Positions 1 through 8,620 of a stretch of 62,858 bases of DNA are shown piece after piece (the first letter of the stretch is position 1; each line of letters begins with the position of its first letter). The notes beneath the pieces are model-generated. The model was not told where the DNA came from, made no database searches, and saw nothing but the letters and a program-made list of their open reading frames with translations. The translations under genes were made by a program, and so were the position numbers. The DNA is from Bacillus sp. MRMR6 (lineage in GTDB: Bacteria; Bacillota; Bacilli; Bacillales; Cytobacillaceae). The stretch is taken from NCBI RefSeq assembly GCF_001940785.1, contig NZ_MSLS01000004.1, positions 210,664-273,521 on the forward strand. The letters are read 5' to 3'.

Positions 1-266
1 CACCATCCAAGCCATTCTGCTTTCTTATTAAAACGGAATAAAGAAAGCGGTGCAGAACCTCTAAATTTATGACCTAGTGTAAATTCTAATATTAAGATTG
101 GAATCCCTGCTGTTAATAGAGCGAATAAATATGGTAAGAAAAATGCACCCCCTCCATTTTCATAAGCTACTGCTGGGAATCGCCAGATATTCCCTAGTCC
201 GACTGCTGATCCTACTGCTGCTAGAATGAAGCCGTATCTTGACCCCCACTGTTGACGTTGTTCCAT
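1..266 (-). CDS. Sodium-dependent (NSS family) transporter, N-terminal part
   Basis: The reverse strand opens with [20 protein letters not shown] and continues with GLGNIWRFP and GGGAFFLPY, the TM1 signature of neurotransmitter:sodium symporters, which bind sodium and an amino acid or amine at the unwound part of this helix. About 88 residues lie in the window; the rest is beyond base 1. The ATG at 266 follows a G-rich ribosome binding site (AGGGGG near 278-283). Substrate cannot be told from this fragment. The family call is firm because the LGNIWRFP motif is diagnostic. Confidence 0.88.
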   Translation of the reverse strand, partial: MEQRQQWGSRYGFILAAVGSAVGLGNIWRFPAVAYENGGGAFFLPYLFALLTAGIPILILEFTLGHKFRGSAPLSLFRFNKKAEWLGW

Positions 267-681
267 AATAATAACCCCCTAAGAGTATTCTTTCTTTTAT
301 AAAAATTCAGAAAACTATTTCGTTATCTTAATATACCTATTAATATCAAAAAAGTCAAAACTTTTTTTATGCTTTTTTTCAATTTTTTTTCGGTGATAAA
401 AATCACTAAGAAGGTATAGGCGTTGCTTTTCTGTACTAAAGCAATTTGATAGGCTTTGTCTTTGATTGATTGTTTTGCTCCTCGAAAAATCATATTAAGA
501 TATTATACAGATAGAAGTAAATTCGATAATAGGGAATTCCCTTTGACTTGGACTTGTTATTGACAAATTCCTCCTTTCACAAATAGATATTATTTTTTTA
601 GTTACACTATATGTTAGCGCTTCCACTTTTAGTATCAGGTTAACAGGTAACTACTGAAATAAATAGTAAGGGAGATGTAGG
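267..681. other. Intergenic region between divergent genes, AT-rich
   Basis: This 415-base gap holds the divergent promoters of the NSS transporter and the alkaline phosphatase. I see no credible small gene. The only specific site is a cre-like sequence near 612. A convincing Pho box was looked for upstream of the phosphatase; single TTCACA (576) and TTAACA (640) hexamers occur, but not at the usual 11-base repeat. Confidence 0.5.
612..625 (+). promoter_or_regulatory. cre-like site (CcpA) upstream of alkaline phosphatase
   Basis: TGTTAGCGCTTCCA matches the cre consensus TGWNANCGNTNWCA at all but one position. It lies about 57 bases before the GTG start. CcpA control is an inference from the motif only. 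Confidence 0.35.
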
Positions 682-2022
682 GTGTTTATTAATAGAAGAT
701 TTATAAAAAATATGTACCTTATACTGTTTGTTATTTCTTTTAGTTTTACAGAAGTTAATAGGGCCTCCGCTGAACAAAATGCACAGCCAATTAAGAATAT
801 CATTTTTCTAATAGGAGATGGAATGGGTGTGTCCTATACATCTGCATACAGATACCTTAAGGATGACCCAGCGACAAAAACGGTTGAATTAACGGAATTT
901 GATCGATACCTAGTAGGGCAGCAAACTACGTACCCTGGTGATTCCGAGGAAAATGTTACGGACTCGGCGGCATCAGCCACTGCAATGTCCACTGGAGAGA
1001 AAACATACAATTCAGCCATTGCGGTTGGCAAGGATAAGAACGAATTAAGAACGGTCCTTGAAGCGGCAAAAGAAAAGGGGAAGGCAACAGGACTTGTTGC
1101 AACGGCGCAGATAACACATGGAACGCCGGCATCTTTTGCTGCACATGATGACAATCGGGACCATATGGATGCGATCGCAGATGACTATTATAATGAGAGA
1201 ATTGAGGGCAGGCATAAAATTGACGTGATGCTTGGCGGCGGACTGGATTTGTTTATCCGAAAGGATCGGAATCTCGTAGAGGAGTTCAAACAGGATGGCT
1301 ATAGTTATGTGACAAATCTAGTGGAGTTGATAAATGATAGGAATAGCCAGGTAATTGGGTTGTTTTCAAAGGCCGGCCTGCCAAAAATGATTGACCGATC
1401 AGAAGACGTTCCTTCGCTGGCAGATATGACCTCCTCTGCGATTGATCGTCTAAATCAAAACAAAAATGGTTTCTTTTTAATGGTAGAAGGAAGTCAAATT
1501 GATTGGGCAGGTCATGATAATGATATTGTTGCTGCCATGAGTGAGTTGGAGGACTTTGAAAAAGCATTTACAACGGCCATTGAATTTGCAAAAAAGGACG
1601 GGCAGACACTTGTTATTGCAACCGCTGACCATTCAACTGGAGGTTACACCATTGGTGCACGGGGAGAATATAACTGGTTTAGTCAGATTATAAAGGCAGT
1701 GCATCGGACGCCAGATTTCATAGCGAAGCAGATAGCAGGCGGAGCGGAAGTGGAAGAAACCTTGAAATCCTACGTTGACTTAAACCTGACCAAAAAAGAA
1801 ATAAAATCAGTTAAGCGCGCTGCTAAGAGGAAAGATATAAAACAAATCGACCAAGCAATTGAAAATATCATCAACAAACGTTCCAACACCGGCTGGACAA
1901 CCGATGGACACACTGGCGAAGACGTCAACGTCTACGCCTACGGTCCCGGAAGCAACCGGTTCACAGGACAAATTGACAACACCGACCACGCCAAACTTAT
2001 CTTCAAAATATTGGAGGACTGA
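682..2022 (+). CDS. Secreted alkaline phosphatase
   Basis: Extracellular or surface phosphomonoesterase of the PhoA/alkaline phosphatase superfamily, 446 aa. A Sec signal peptide covers about residues 1-30 (cleavage after ASA). Metal and catalytic motifs are in family order: DGMG at 46-49, TDSAASATA with nucleophile Ser95, TADHSTGG near 313 and a C-terminal HTGEDV. The start is GTG at 682 after GGGAGATGTAG. Size fits Bacillus PhoA/PhoB. It would release phosphate from organic esters during starvation; no clear Pho box was found, and a cre-like site lies upstream. Confidence 0.93.
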   Translation: MFINRRFIKNMYLILFVISFSFTEVNRASAEQNAQPIKNIIFLIGDGMGVSYTSAYRYLKDDPATKTVELTEFDRYLVGQQTTYPGDSEENVTDSAASATAMSTGEKTYNSAIAVGKDKNELRTVLEAAKEKGKATGLVATAQITHGTPASFAAHDDNRDHMDAIADDYYNERIEGRHKIDVMLGGGLDLFIRKDRNLVEEFKQDGYSYVTNLVELINDRNSQVIGLFSKAGLPKMIDRSEDVPSLADMTSSAIDRLNQNKNGFFLMVEGSQIDWAGHDNDIVAAMSELEDFEKAFTTAIEFAKKDGQTLVIATADHSTGGYTIGARGEYNWFSQIIKAVHRTPDFIAKQIAGGAEVEETLKSYVDLNLTKKEIKSVKRAAKRKDIKQIDQAIENIINKRSNTGWTTDGHTGEDVNVYAYGPGSNRFTGQIDNTDHAKLIFKILED

Positions 2023-2075
2023 GACCTTAGTGATCTGCGGGCCACTGTGATGCTGTGATGCTGTGATGCAGCAGT

Positions 2076-2131
2076 GGTGCCTGTCACCGCTCGTGGACAA
2101 AAACACCCATTTGTATTTCTGGGGTGGACAG
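2076..2131. repeat. GGTGACAGGCACC-family repeat, copy R1 (short form)
   Basis: Core GGTGCCTGTCACC at 2076-2088, followed by GCTCGTGGACA and ending GGGGTGGACAG. The core is inverted relative to most other copies while the flank keeps its orientation. It sits 54 bases after the phosphatase stop. Just upstream (about 2047-2070) is a short tandem run of GTGATGCT units. No other content is seen in the 2023-2276 gap. Confidence 0.8.
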
Positions 2132-2276
2132 TTTTGCAGAATGATGAAGTGCCTTCTTGTTTTAGGGGGAGGTGCTTTTTGTTATGTGCTAATTTCTTCA
2201 CAATAGGGTTCGGTATATTAAGACTACCAATTTTATAATGGTGTTAAGATAAAAAATCTCGAAGGAGAATACCATT

Positions 2277-3395
2277 ATGAAGAAAGTACTAAAAGGGACA
2301 GCCATGTTGTTTTTGCTAGGCTTTGTGTTTGCAGGTTGTGGAGTGAAGGATAAAGCTGTAGCACCAGTGGATCCGACAGTGGAAAATACATCACAAGAGG
2401 TCACTCAAGCTAAACAGGTTGATTCAGACTCAGACATAGACCCAGAGGTATTGCTGAATAGTCTTCGTAATCACACAGCACTAATCCCAATTGGTGACGC
2501 AGTGATACCAGAGGATAATCCAATGACATTGGAGGTTTTGGCGCTTGGTCAGGCGTTATTTTTCGATCCTCGCCTCTCGGGGAACAACGAAGTGAGTTGT
2601 CAGACCTGTCATGATCCCAATCTAGGCTACGGTGATGCGAAGCCGACCTTTGCAACATACGATGGCGGCAATGGCAAGAGAAATAGTCCAACGGTCATTA
2701 ACACCAGCTATTATAGTACCTTCTTTTGGGATGGCCGTGCAGACACTCTTGAGGAACAGGCATTGGGACCAATCGAAAATCCTGATGAGATGAATCAGCC
2801 CTTAGATGAATTGATACTGGAGTTAAAGGCGGTTAAGGGCTATGAAGATATGTTTCAAACGGCTTTTAACGATGGAATCACGAAGCAAAATGTTGCAAAA
2901 GCCCTAGCAGCCTTTCAAAGGCAAATTGTCGTAAAAAATACCTCGTATGACCGTTTCCTCCAAGGAGATACAGCGGCTTTATCAAACGAAGAAGTCCGAG
3001 GATTAAATCTATTTACTAGCAAAGCGATGTGTATTACCTGTCACAATGGACCGAATCTTACGGACAATAACTACTATAATATTGGTCTCAACACGGAGGA
3101 TCTGGGCCGATTTGCAGTGACGGGAGACGAAAGGGATTTAGGAAGAATTCGGACACCAGGTTTATATGGCATTACCCACACTGCACCATATATGAGAGAC
3201 GGCAGTATTGCTACCCTTGAAGAAGTGATTAATTATTACGACCGGGGCGGCGATCACCATCCAAATAAAAGCTTTTTTATGAAACAATTCATGAATCCTT
3301 TAGGATTATCAGACCAAGAAAAGGCAGATCTTCTAGCCTTTCTCAAGACTTTAGGAGGGGAGCCGCCGATTTTCTCGAAACCTGAACTCCCATAA
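2277..3395 (+). CDS. Di-heme cytochrome c peroxidase / MauG-family lipoprotein
   Basis: 372 aa. A lipoprotein signal ends in VFAGC (Cys21), so the protein is anchored outside the membrane. Two c-type heme sites are visible, CQTCH at 108-112 and CITCH at 252-256, at the spacing of bacterial di-heme cytochrome c peroxidases, together with the family segments ALFFDPRLSG, RNSPTVINTSYY and TAPYMRDGS. Known members reduce hydrogen peroxide with electrons from cytochrome c; MauG relatives oxidise proteins. The RBS is GAAGGAGA before ATG 2277. It is apparently monocistronic and ends at a strong bidirectional terminator. Physiological partner unknown. Confidence 0.93.
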   Translation: MKKVLKGTAMLFLLGFVFAGCGVKDKAVAPVDPTVENTSQEVTQAKQVDSDSDIDPEVLLNSLRNHTALIPIGDAVIPEDNPMTLEVLALGQALFFDPRLSGNNEVSCQTCHDPNLGYGDAKPTFATYDGGNGKRNSPTVINTSYYSTFFWDGRADTLEEQALGPIENPDEMNQPLDELILELKAVKGYEDMFQTAFNDGITKQNVAKALAAFQRQIVVKNTSYDRFLQGDTAALSNEEVRGLNLFTSKAMCITCHNGPNLTDNNYYNIGLNTEDLGRFAVTGDERDLGRIRTPGLYGITHTAPYMRDGSIATLEEVINYYDRGGDHHPNKSFFMKQFMNPLGLSDQEKADLLAFLKTLGGEPPIFSKPELP

Positions 3396-3459
3396 AAGTA
3401 AAGGTCCTGAGCCCTGGCGCGTTACATGAGCAGCACACCAGGGCTCAAGACTCTACTTT
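3395..3459. terminator. Bidirectional terminator between convergent genes
   Basis: Long inverted repeat: GAGCCCTGG paired with CCAGGGCTC, extended outwards to AAAGTA/TACTTT. It overlaps the last codons of the converging ykuK-type gene. Confidence 0.75.
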
Positions 3460-3989
3460 GTATAACGGTTGGCATAGCTTGAAGCAACAAAAGCGTTTGG
3501 CTTAATTTTTGGTTCAACCCCCATCGACTCAATCCTTGTAACCATCTCCTGAACAAACTGCCTCGTTTTATTTCGTTTTCCCGCTCCAATATCGATATGT
3601 CCCTCCATTGTAAAAGTAGCTCCTTGATAGAGAAACGGAAGCACGATATTGATTAAACGGTTCTTCCTTTCTTCAGTAAAAAGTGCGACGATATCCTCTG
3701 TTAAAGATAACTCGAGAGAAATCCGTTCATGGAGCTTTGTCATTTTTCTAGGAATGACAATCTTTCTGATACATGCCCAAACACCTTTGCCTTCATTTTG
3801 AATGACAATTCCGGTTATAAAGACTGTATGTTTTTTATGAACCTGTGAATCTGTACCGACCATTAAGCGAAAGTTCCCGCTAGGAGCGATATTCATAAAT
3901 TTTACGATATGTTCAAAGACTTGTTCGAAGGTCATACTGCGCTCTTGCAGGTTTTGAAAAGAATAATGATAAACCTGGAATTTTTTCAT
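3453..3989 (-). CDS. YkuK-type RNase H-like protein (DUF458)
   Basis: 178 aa, close to B. subtilis YkuK. Conserved stretches include MVGTDSQVHKKHT, ACIRKIVIPRKM, MEGHIDIGAGKRNKTR and the C-terminal SYANRYTK. The family is predicted to have an RNase H-like fold; the acidic residues in GTDSQ and HIDIG fit metal ligands, but I know of no demonstrated activity. Related genes occur near sporulation or cell-envelope loci in Bacillus. The start at 3989 is kept because MKKFQVYHYSF resembles the N-terminus of relatives, although the RBS is weak. Confidence 0.85.
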   Translation of the reverse strand: MKKFQVYHYSFQNLQERSMTFEQVFEHIVKFMNIAPSGNFRLMVGTDSQVHKKHTVFITGIVIQNEGKGVWACIRKIVIPRKMTKLHERISLELSLTEDIVALFTEERKNRLINIVLPFLYQGATFTMEGHIDIGAGKRNKTRQFVQEMVTRIESMGVEPKIKPNAFVASSYANRYTK

Positions 3990-4118
3990 CTATGCACCAC
4001 ATCTTCCCTTTCAAGAAAAATTTTGACCTATCCTTAATTTTATTTTATGGAAAGAGAATTATTCATGTGCCAGCATAAAACCGTATTTTCTGCTATTGTG
4101 AGTTATTTTGTCATGAAG

Positions 4119-4174
4119 TGTCCACTGGAGACGTACAAATGAGGGTGTTTTGTATTTCTCTGGTGCCTGTCACC
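4119..4174. repeat. GGTGACAGGCACC-family repeat, copy R2
   Basis: Reads as the reverse complement of the second half of the long copies: GTCCACT, then ACGTACAAATGAGGGTGTTT, TGTATTTCTC, then core GGTGCCTGTCACC (4162-4174). It lies about 100 bases before the alanine symporter start. The rest of the 3990-4274 gap shows nothing specific. Confidence 0.75.
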
Positions 4175-4274
4175 AACTGGTAAGATAATACATTGATATT
4201 CATGTGAGATTTTGTTACATTGGATTTTAAGTGGGTTTAATTATATAGAGATAGTTACATCAGGAGGAGCTAGG

Positions 4275-5702
4275 ATGAATTTTATAGAGGTTTTTTTGGA
4301 CTGGGCTAATACTTTGCTTTGGTCGAAGGTATTGATTGTTATGTTGATTGGTTTGGGTCTTTATTTTACTGTTCGCACGAAGTTTGTCCAATTTGGGATG
4401 ATTGGTGAAATGTTCCGCCTAATGGGCGAGGGGACAAAGGGCGGTAAAAAAGGAATTTCATCTTTCCAGGCTTTTTGTATTAGTACGGCGTCTCGTGTTG
4501 GTACTGGAAACCTCGCAGGGGTAGCGATCGCAATTAGTCTCGGCGGTCCAGGAGCGGTCTTCTGGATGTGGTTGATTGCTTTAATCGGTTCTTCTACTGC
4601 GTTTGTGGAAAGCACACTAGCGCAAATCTACAAGGTGAAAGATGGGAACACTTTCCGAGGTGGACCTGCATATTATATGGAAAAAGCATTAAATGCTCGT
4701 TGGATGGGAGTAACCTTTGCAGTTTTGATTTCCATTACCTTCGGATTGGCCTTTAACTCTGTACAGGCTAATACAATCACAAGCTCATTAACGAATTCTT
4801 TCGGTTTTGATAAAGAAATCATCGCAATCGTTCTATCTGTTATTACAGGTATTATTATTTTTGGTGGAATTAAACGAGTTGCGGCAGTATCACAAGTGAT
4901 TGTTCCTGTGATGGCAGGTGCTTACGTTTTAATCGCGCTATTCATTATGATCACAAATATTACAGAAGTACCAGCAGTATTGGCATTGATTTTTAAAAGT
5001 GCATTTGGTTTCACTGAAGTAGCAGGCGGTGCTATAGGTGCTGCGATGATGAACGGAATTAAGCGCGGGTTATTTTCGAATGAAGCGGGTATGGGTAGTG
5101 CTCCAAATGCTGCTGCGACAGCGGAGGTCAGCCATCCGGTTAAGCAGGGCCTCATCCAATCATTGGGTGTCTTTATTGATACACTTGTAATTTGTAGCTC
5201 AACTGCATTCATTATTCTGTTATCAGGCCTTTATACATCTGGTGAAACAAATGGAATTGCCTTAACGCAAAACGCTTTAGAAGGCTCACTGGGTTCATGG
5301 GCAGGAATCTTCCTAGCGTTGATTGTATTCCTTTTCGCCTTTAGTTCAATTGTAGGAAACTACTATTATGCTCAAACAAATATTGAGTTTATTAAAAATA
5401 ATAAAATTGCTGTTAACGTATTCCGTGTTCTTGTGATCGGGATGGTTGCTTTTGGATCTTTAGCGGAATTAAGTTTTGTCTGGAATCTGGCCGATTTATT
5501 TATGGGACTAATGGCGATTATTAACTTAATAGCGATTACTCTCCTTGGTAAGTTTGCCTATGCTGCTCTTGCTGATTATAAAAAACAACGAGCCGCTGGG
5601 AAAAATCCAGTTTTCTACTCTTCAAGCATTGAAGGACTAAAGAATGTAGAGGCTTGGGATGAAGCGCCAGCAGAGGCAAAATCTAAAAGAAAAATAGGTT
5701 AA
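4275..5702 (+). CDS. Alanine/glycine:cation symporter (AGCS family)
   Basis: 475 aa multi-pass membrane protein of the AlsT/DagA family, importing alanine or glycine with sodium or protons. Typical segments are LGLYFTVRTKFVQF, GTGNLAGVAIAISLGGPGA, TFRGGPAYYMEKAL, GIKRGLFSNEAGMGSAPNAAA and the late NLADLFMGLMAIINL. The frame is open further upstream, but ATG 4275 follows CAGGAGGAGCTAGG and matches the family N-terminus (VFLDWANTLLW). It is followed closely by the amidohydrolase, so amino acids may be imported next to a gene that releases them. Confidence 0.92.
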   Translation: MNFIEVFLDWANTLLWSKVLIVMLIGLGLYFTVRTKFVQFGMIGEMFRLMGEGTKGGKKGISSFQAFCISTASRVGTGNLAGVAIAISLGGPGAVFWMWLIALIGSSTAFVESTLAQIYKVKDGNTFRGGPAYYMEKALNARWMGVTFAVLISITFGLAFNSVQANTITSSLTNSFGFDKEIIAIVLSVITGIIIFGGIKRVAAVSQVIVPVMAGAYVLIALFIMITNITEVPAVLALIFKSAFGFTEVAGGAIGAAMMNGIKRGLFSNEAGMGSAPNAAATAEVSHPVKQGLIQSLGVFIDTLVICSSTAFIILLSGLYTSGETNGIALTQNALEGSLGSWAGIFLALIVFLFAFSSIVGNYYYAQTNIEFIKNNKIAVNVFRVLVIGMVAFGSLAELSFVWNLADLFMGLMAIINLIAITLLGKFAYAALADYKKQRAAGKNPVFYSSSIEGLKNVEAWDEAPAEAKSKRKIG

Positions 5703-5710
5703 GAGATATC

Positions 5711-5740
5711 GGTGATGGGCTGAGTGCTTGTCACCTTTTC
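5711..5740 (+). terminator. Probable terminator after the symporter
   Basis: GGTGATGGGC, loop, GCTTGTCACC, then TTTTCTC. The stem is ten pairs if three G-U pairs are allowed. It may derive from the GGTG...CACC repeat core found elsewhere in the window. Confidence 0.5.
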
Positions 5741-5814
5741 TCAAATATTTGTGGGGGAAGCTTGTTTTATTGTACTATGTGTATATTATTCTTAAGAGAT
5801 AGGAGTGTCATAAA

Positions 5815-6912
5815 TTGATAGAAAATTTTGAAAAACAAATTCTAGCCTGGTTTGAACATTTTCATGCTCACCCAGAGGTTAGCTGGAAGGAGTTTGAAAC
5901 GACCAATACGCTTGCTGAAATTTTAGACGAACTAGGGGTGAGTTACCGTCGTTTCTCCGATGTCACGGGACTAATTGCCGAGATTGGTGAAGGTGACGAG
6001 GTTATTGCGGTCAGAGCTGATATTGATGCACTTTGGCAGGAGGTTGATGGAGTATGGCAGGCAAACCACTCATGCGGCCATGATGCCCATATGTCAATGG
6101 TCTTAGGTGCATTGCTATACTTGAAAAATCGTTCCCTAAATAAAAAGATTCGCTTCATTTTCCAGCCGGCTGAAGAAAAGGGAAATGGTGCGGTTGCGAT
6201 GTTTGAGCGAGGGGCGATTCAGGATGTTACGCATTTGTTTGGCGTTCATCTTCGTCCGATTGAGGAGCTGCCGCTAGGACAGGTTGCACCTTCTATCCAT
6301 CATGGCTCAGCGATTTTCCTAGAAGGAAGGGTGAAGGGAAATGATGCGCATGGAGCAAGACCACATCAAGGGGTTAATGCGATTGAAGTGGCAACAGCGC
6401 TTCATAATTATGTGAAATCAATTCACCTTTCACCGTTTGAGCCCTACTCTGCTAAACTAACAAAAGTTATTGCCGGCGGTGAAAGTACAAATATTATTCC
6501 AGGGACAGCGGAATTTGCCATCGATGTTCGTGCGCAAAAAAATCAGGTTCTTGATCAGTTGAAAGACAAGATTGATAATGGACTTCGGGGTTTGCAGGAT
6601 TTTTATAGTGTGGATATTGAATGGACATGGAGTGATTTTACCCCTGGAGCAGAGGTTTCAACTGAAGCGGAGCTAATTGCTGAAGACGCCATTCGCTATT
6701 GCATTGGAGATGAAAACACTGCGTGTCCAGTCATAACACCAGGAAGTGATGATTTTCATTACTACACCGTGAAACAGCCGAAATTGAAAGCAACAATGAT
6801 TGGTATAGGGGCAGATCTACAGCCAGGGTTACATCATCCTAAGATGGAGTTTAATAGCAGCATATTAGACGTTGGCGCTCGCATTCTTGCAGAAACGTTA
6901 ACGAGAGCATAA
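5815..6912 (+). CDS. M20-family amidohydrolase (N-acyl amino acid or peptide deacylase)
   Basis: 365 aa zinc-dependent amidohydrolase. N-terminal catalytic domain: HAHPEVSWKEFET, ADIDALW, SCGHDAHMSM and FQPAEEKGNGA, carrying the cysteine/histidine/glutamate metal ligands of the aminoacylase/carboxypeptidase group. A dimerisation domain follows (AHGARPHQGVNA, GGESTNIIPG), then a late metal-binding segment, GSDDFHYYT. Start is TTG at 5815 behind AGATAGGAGTG. Members hydrolyse N-acyl amino acids, hippurate or dipeptides; the substrate here is open. Neighbouring alanine symporter and dipeptide epimerase point to peptide or N-acyl amino acid use. Confidence 0.87.
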   Translation: MIENFEKQILAWFEHFHAHPEVSWKEFETTNTLAEILDELGVSYRRFSDVTGLIAEIGEGDEVIAVRADIDALWQEVDGVWQANHSCGHDAHMSMVLGALLYLKNRSLNKKIRFIFQPAEEKGNGAVAMFERGAIQDVTHLFGVHLRPIEELPLGQVAPSIHHGSAIFLEGRVKGNDAHGARPHQGVNAIEVATALHNYVKSIHLSPFEPYSAKLTKVIAGGESTNIIPGTAEFAIDVRAQKNQVLDQLKDKIDNGLRGLQDFYSVDIEWTWSDFTPGAEVSTEAELIAEDAIRYCIGDENTACPVITPGSDDFHYYTVKQPKLKATMIGIGADLQPGLHHPKMEFNSSILDVGARILAETLTRA

Positions 6913-6916
6913 GAAG

Positions 6917-6948
6917 AAAACGATGCATTTTGTCTGCATCGTTTTTTT
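6917..6948 (+). terminator. Rho-independent terminator
   Basis: AAAACGATGCA, 7-base loop, TGCATCGTTTT followed by T residues. Separates the amidohydrolase from the antiporter gene. Confidence 0.85.
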
Positions 6949-7020
6949 GTATTGATGGCAGTTGGTTTTTTAAAAAAATTTTCATTGACGGAAATTGCAA
7001 GCGTACCTTAATATTAATTT

Positions 7021-7040
7021 AACGTCTATTTAGCGACAAT
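7021..7040 (+). promoter_or_regulatory. Operator candidate site 1 for the 8621-9880 regulator
   Basis: ACGTCTA (7022-7028) and GCGACAA (7033-7039) form a direct repeat of RCGNCWA half-sites 11 bases apart. The same arrangement recurs at 9906-9923 in front of the epimerase and regulator genes; the two 20-mers differ at three positions. It lies 73 bases before the antiporter start. Confidence 0.55.
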
Positions 7041-7112
7041 TGGTAATTTTCTAAAAAAGGAAAGAGGCAAGGGCACAGATACATATTAAATAGGAGTCGG
7101 GGGAAAAGGATT

Positions 7113-8534
7113 ATGAAAAAGGAAATGTCTTTTAAGCTAGCAATGATTCCACTTGTTACAATGATTGCAGTGATGGCTTTTACGATTATCGTACTTGAGC
7201 AGGGACCGCATATCCCATTGATTTTCGGAACTTCCATTGCTGCCATCGTTGCTTGGCGTTGCGGCTATAAGTGGAAAGAAATCGAAGAGGCAATGTATAA
7301 GGGAATTCGCCTCGCATTACCCGCAGTGATTATCATCATCCTTGTTGGACTAACGATTGGTGCTTGGATTGGCGGCGGAATCGTAGCTACGATGATTTTT
7401 TATGGATTAAAGATCATTACACCTTCTCTATTTTTAGTATCCATTTGTGTGATCTGTGCAGTTGTATCATTGGCAATCGGGAGCTCATGGTCAACAATGG
7501 GAACAATAGGTGTTGCAGGATTAGGAATCGGTTTAAGTATGGGAATTCCAGCGCCTATGATAGCTGGAGCGATCATTTCAGGTTCTTACTTCGGCGATAA
7601 AATGTCTCCGCTTTCAGATACAACAAATTTAGCATCAGGTCTAACGAATACTGATTTATTTGTACACATTCGACATATGTTCTATACAACCATTCCAGGC
7701 TTAATCATTGCACTAATTGCCTATTTCTTAATGGGAAGAAAATTTGGGACAGAAGGGATGGATGGAGCCAGTATTGAAAAAACGGCCGCTGTTTTGCAAG
7801 ATAGCTTCTTGATTTCACCATTTTTAATGCTTATTCCACTTTTAGTTATCGTCCTAGTGGCCAAGAAGGTACCTGCTATTCCTGCATTGATCATTGGAAT
7901 TACCCTTGGTTTTGCAGCACAAATTATCATTCAAGGCGGTTCCATCTCAGATGCAGTGGCAGCTCTGCAAAGCGGCTATGTGATTGATACGGGAAATGAA
8001 ATGGTGGACAACCTGTTCAACCGCGGCGGCCTGGATTCGATGATGTACACGGTGTCAATGACCATTGTTGCTATGACTTTTGGTGGTATACTCGAACACA
8101 CAGGGATGCTGCAGGCTATTGTGAATCAAATCCTAAAATTGGCGAAATCGACAAAAAGTTTGGTTGCTTCGACCATTGTATCTTGTTTTGCTACAAACGC
8201 AACCTGCTCCGAACAATATATATCAATCGTGATTCCTTCTCGTATGTATGCGAATGCCTATCGTGAAAAAGGACTTCATTCGAAAAATTTATCTCGCGCA
8301 CTTGAAGATGGTGGGACACTTACATCTGTCTTCATCCCTTGGAACACGTGCGGGGTGTTTATTTTTGGAACACTAGGCGTTCATGCTTTAGACTATGGAC
8401 CATATGCAATCTTGAATTTTATCGTCCCAATCATCTCAGTCATTTACGCTCTAACTGGAATCACGATTACAAAGCTAACCCCTGAGGAAATAAACTTACT
8501 AAACAATGAAGATGAGACGATCATAAAGGCATAA
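7113..8534 (+). CDS. Na+/H+ antiporter, NhaC family
   Basis: 473 aa, about 11-12 membrane segments. NhaC-family segments include GPHIPLIFGTSIAAIVAWRC, GSSWSTMGTIGVAG, GSYFGDKMSPLSDTTNLAS and CSEQYISIVIPSRMY. The ion-antiport superfamily also holds malate/lactate exchangers such as MleN, so an organic-acid or amino-acid linked exchange is possible. Start ATG 7113 has GGAGTCGGGGGAAAAGG upstream. The candidate operator at 7021 links it to the adjacent regulator and the epimerase. Confidence 0.88.
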   Translation: MKKEMSFKLAMIPLVTMIAVMAFTIIVLEQGPHIPLIFGTSIAAIVAWRCGYKWKEIEEAMYKGIRLALPAVIIIILVGLTIGAWIGGGIVATMIFYGLKIITPSLFLVSICVICAVVSLAIGSSWSTMGTIGVAGLGIGLSMGIPAPMIAGAIISGSYFGDKMSPLSDTTNLASGLTNTDLFVHIRHMFYTTIPGLIIALIAYFLMGRKFGTEGMDGASIEKTAAVLQDSFLISPFLMLIPLLVIVLVAKKVPAIPALIIGITLGFAAQIIIQGGSISDAVAALQSGYVIDTGNEMVDNLFNRGGLDSMMYTVSMTIVAMTFGGILEHTGMLQAIVNQILKLAKSTKSLVASTIVSCFATNATCSEQYISIVIPSRMYANAYREKGLHSKNLSRALEDGGTLTSVFIPWNTCGVFIFGTLGVHALDYGPYAILNFIVPIISVIYALTGITITKLTPEEINLLNNEDETIIKA

Positions 8535-8541
8535 AACGAAT

Positions 8542-8583
8542 AAAAGGAAAGTTCACCTGTTTGCGGGAACTTTCCTTTTATTT
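8542..8583. terminator. Bidirectional terminator between antiporter and regulator
   Basis: AAAAGGAAAGTTC and GAACTTTCCTTTT form a perfect 13-bp stem. Runs of A and T on either side suit both converging genes. Confidence 0.85.
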
Positions 8584-8620
8584 TAAAACTTTATGATCGA
8601 GCGGAATTCGCACTAAACTT

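Noticed and set aside
560..645. Pho box for the 682-2022 alkaline phosphatase
   Set aside because: TTGACA, TTCACA and TTAACA hexamers are present but not at 11-base spacing, so PhoP control is not supported here.
2043..2070. Short tandem GTGATGCT run as a possible phase-variable tract
   Set aside because: Only about three units, lies after the phosphatase stop codon and before a repeat, so it would not alter a gene.
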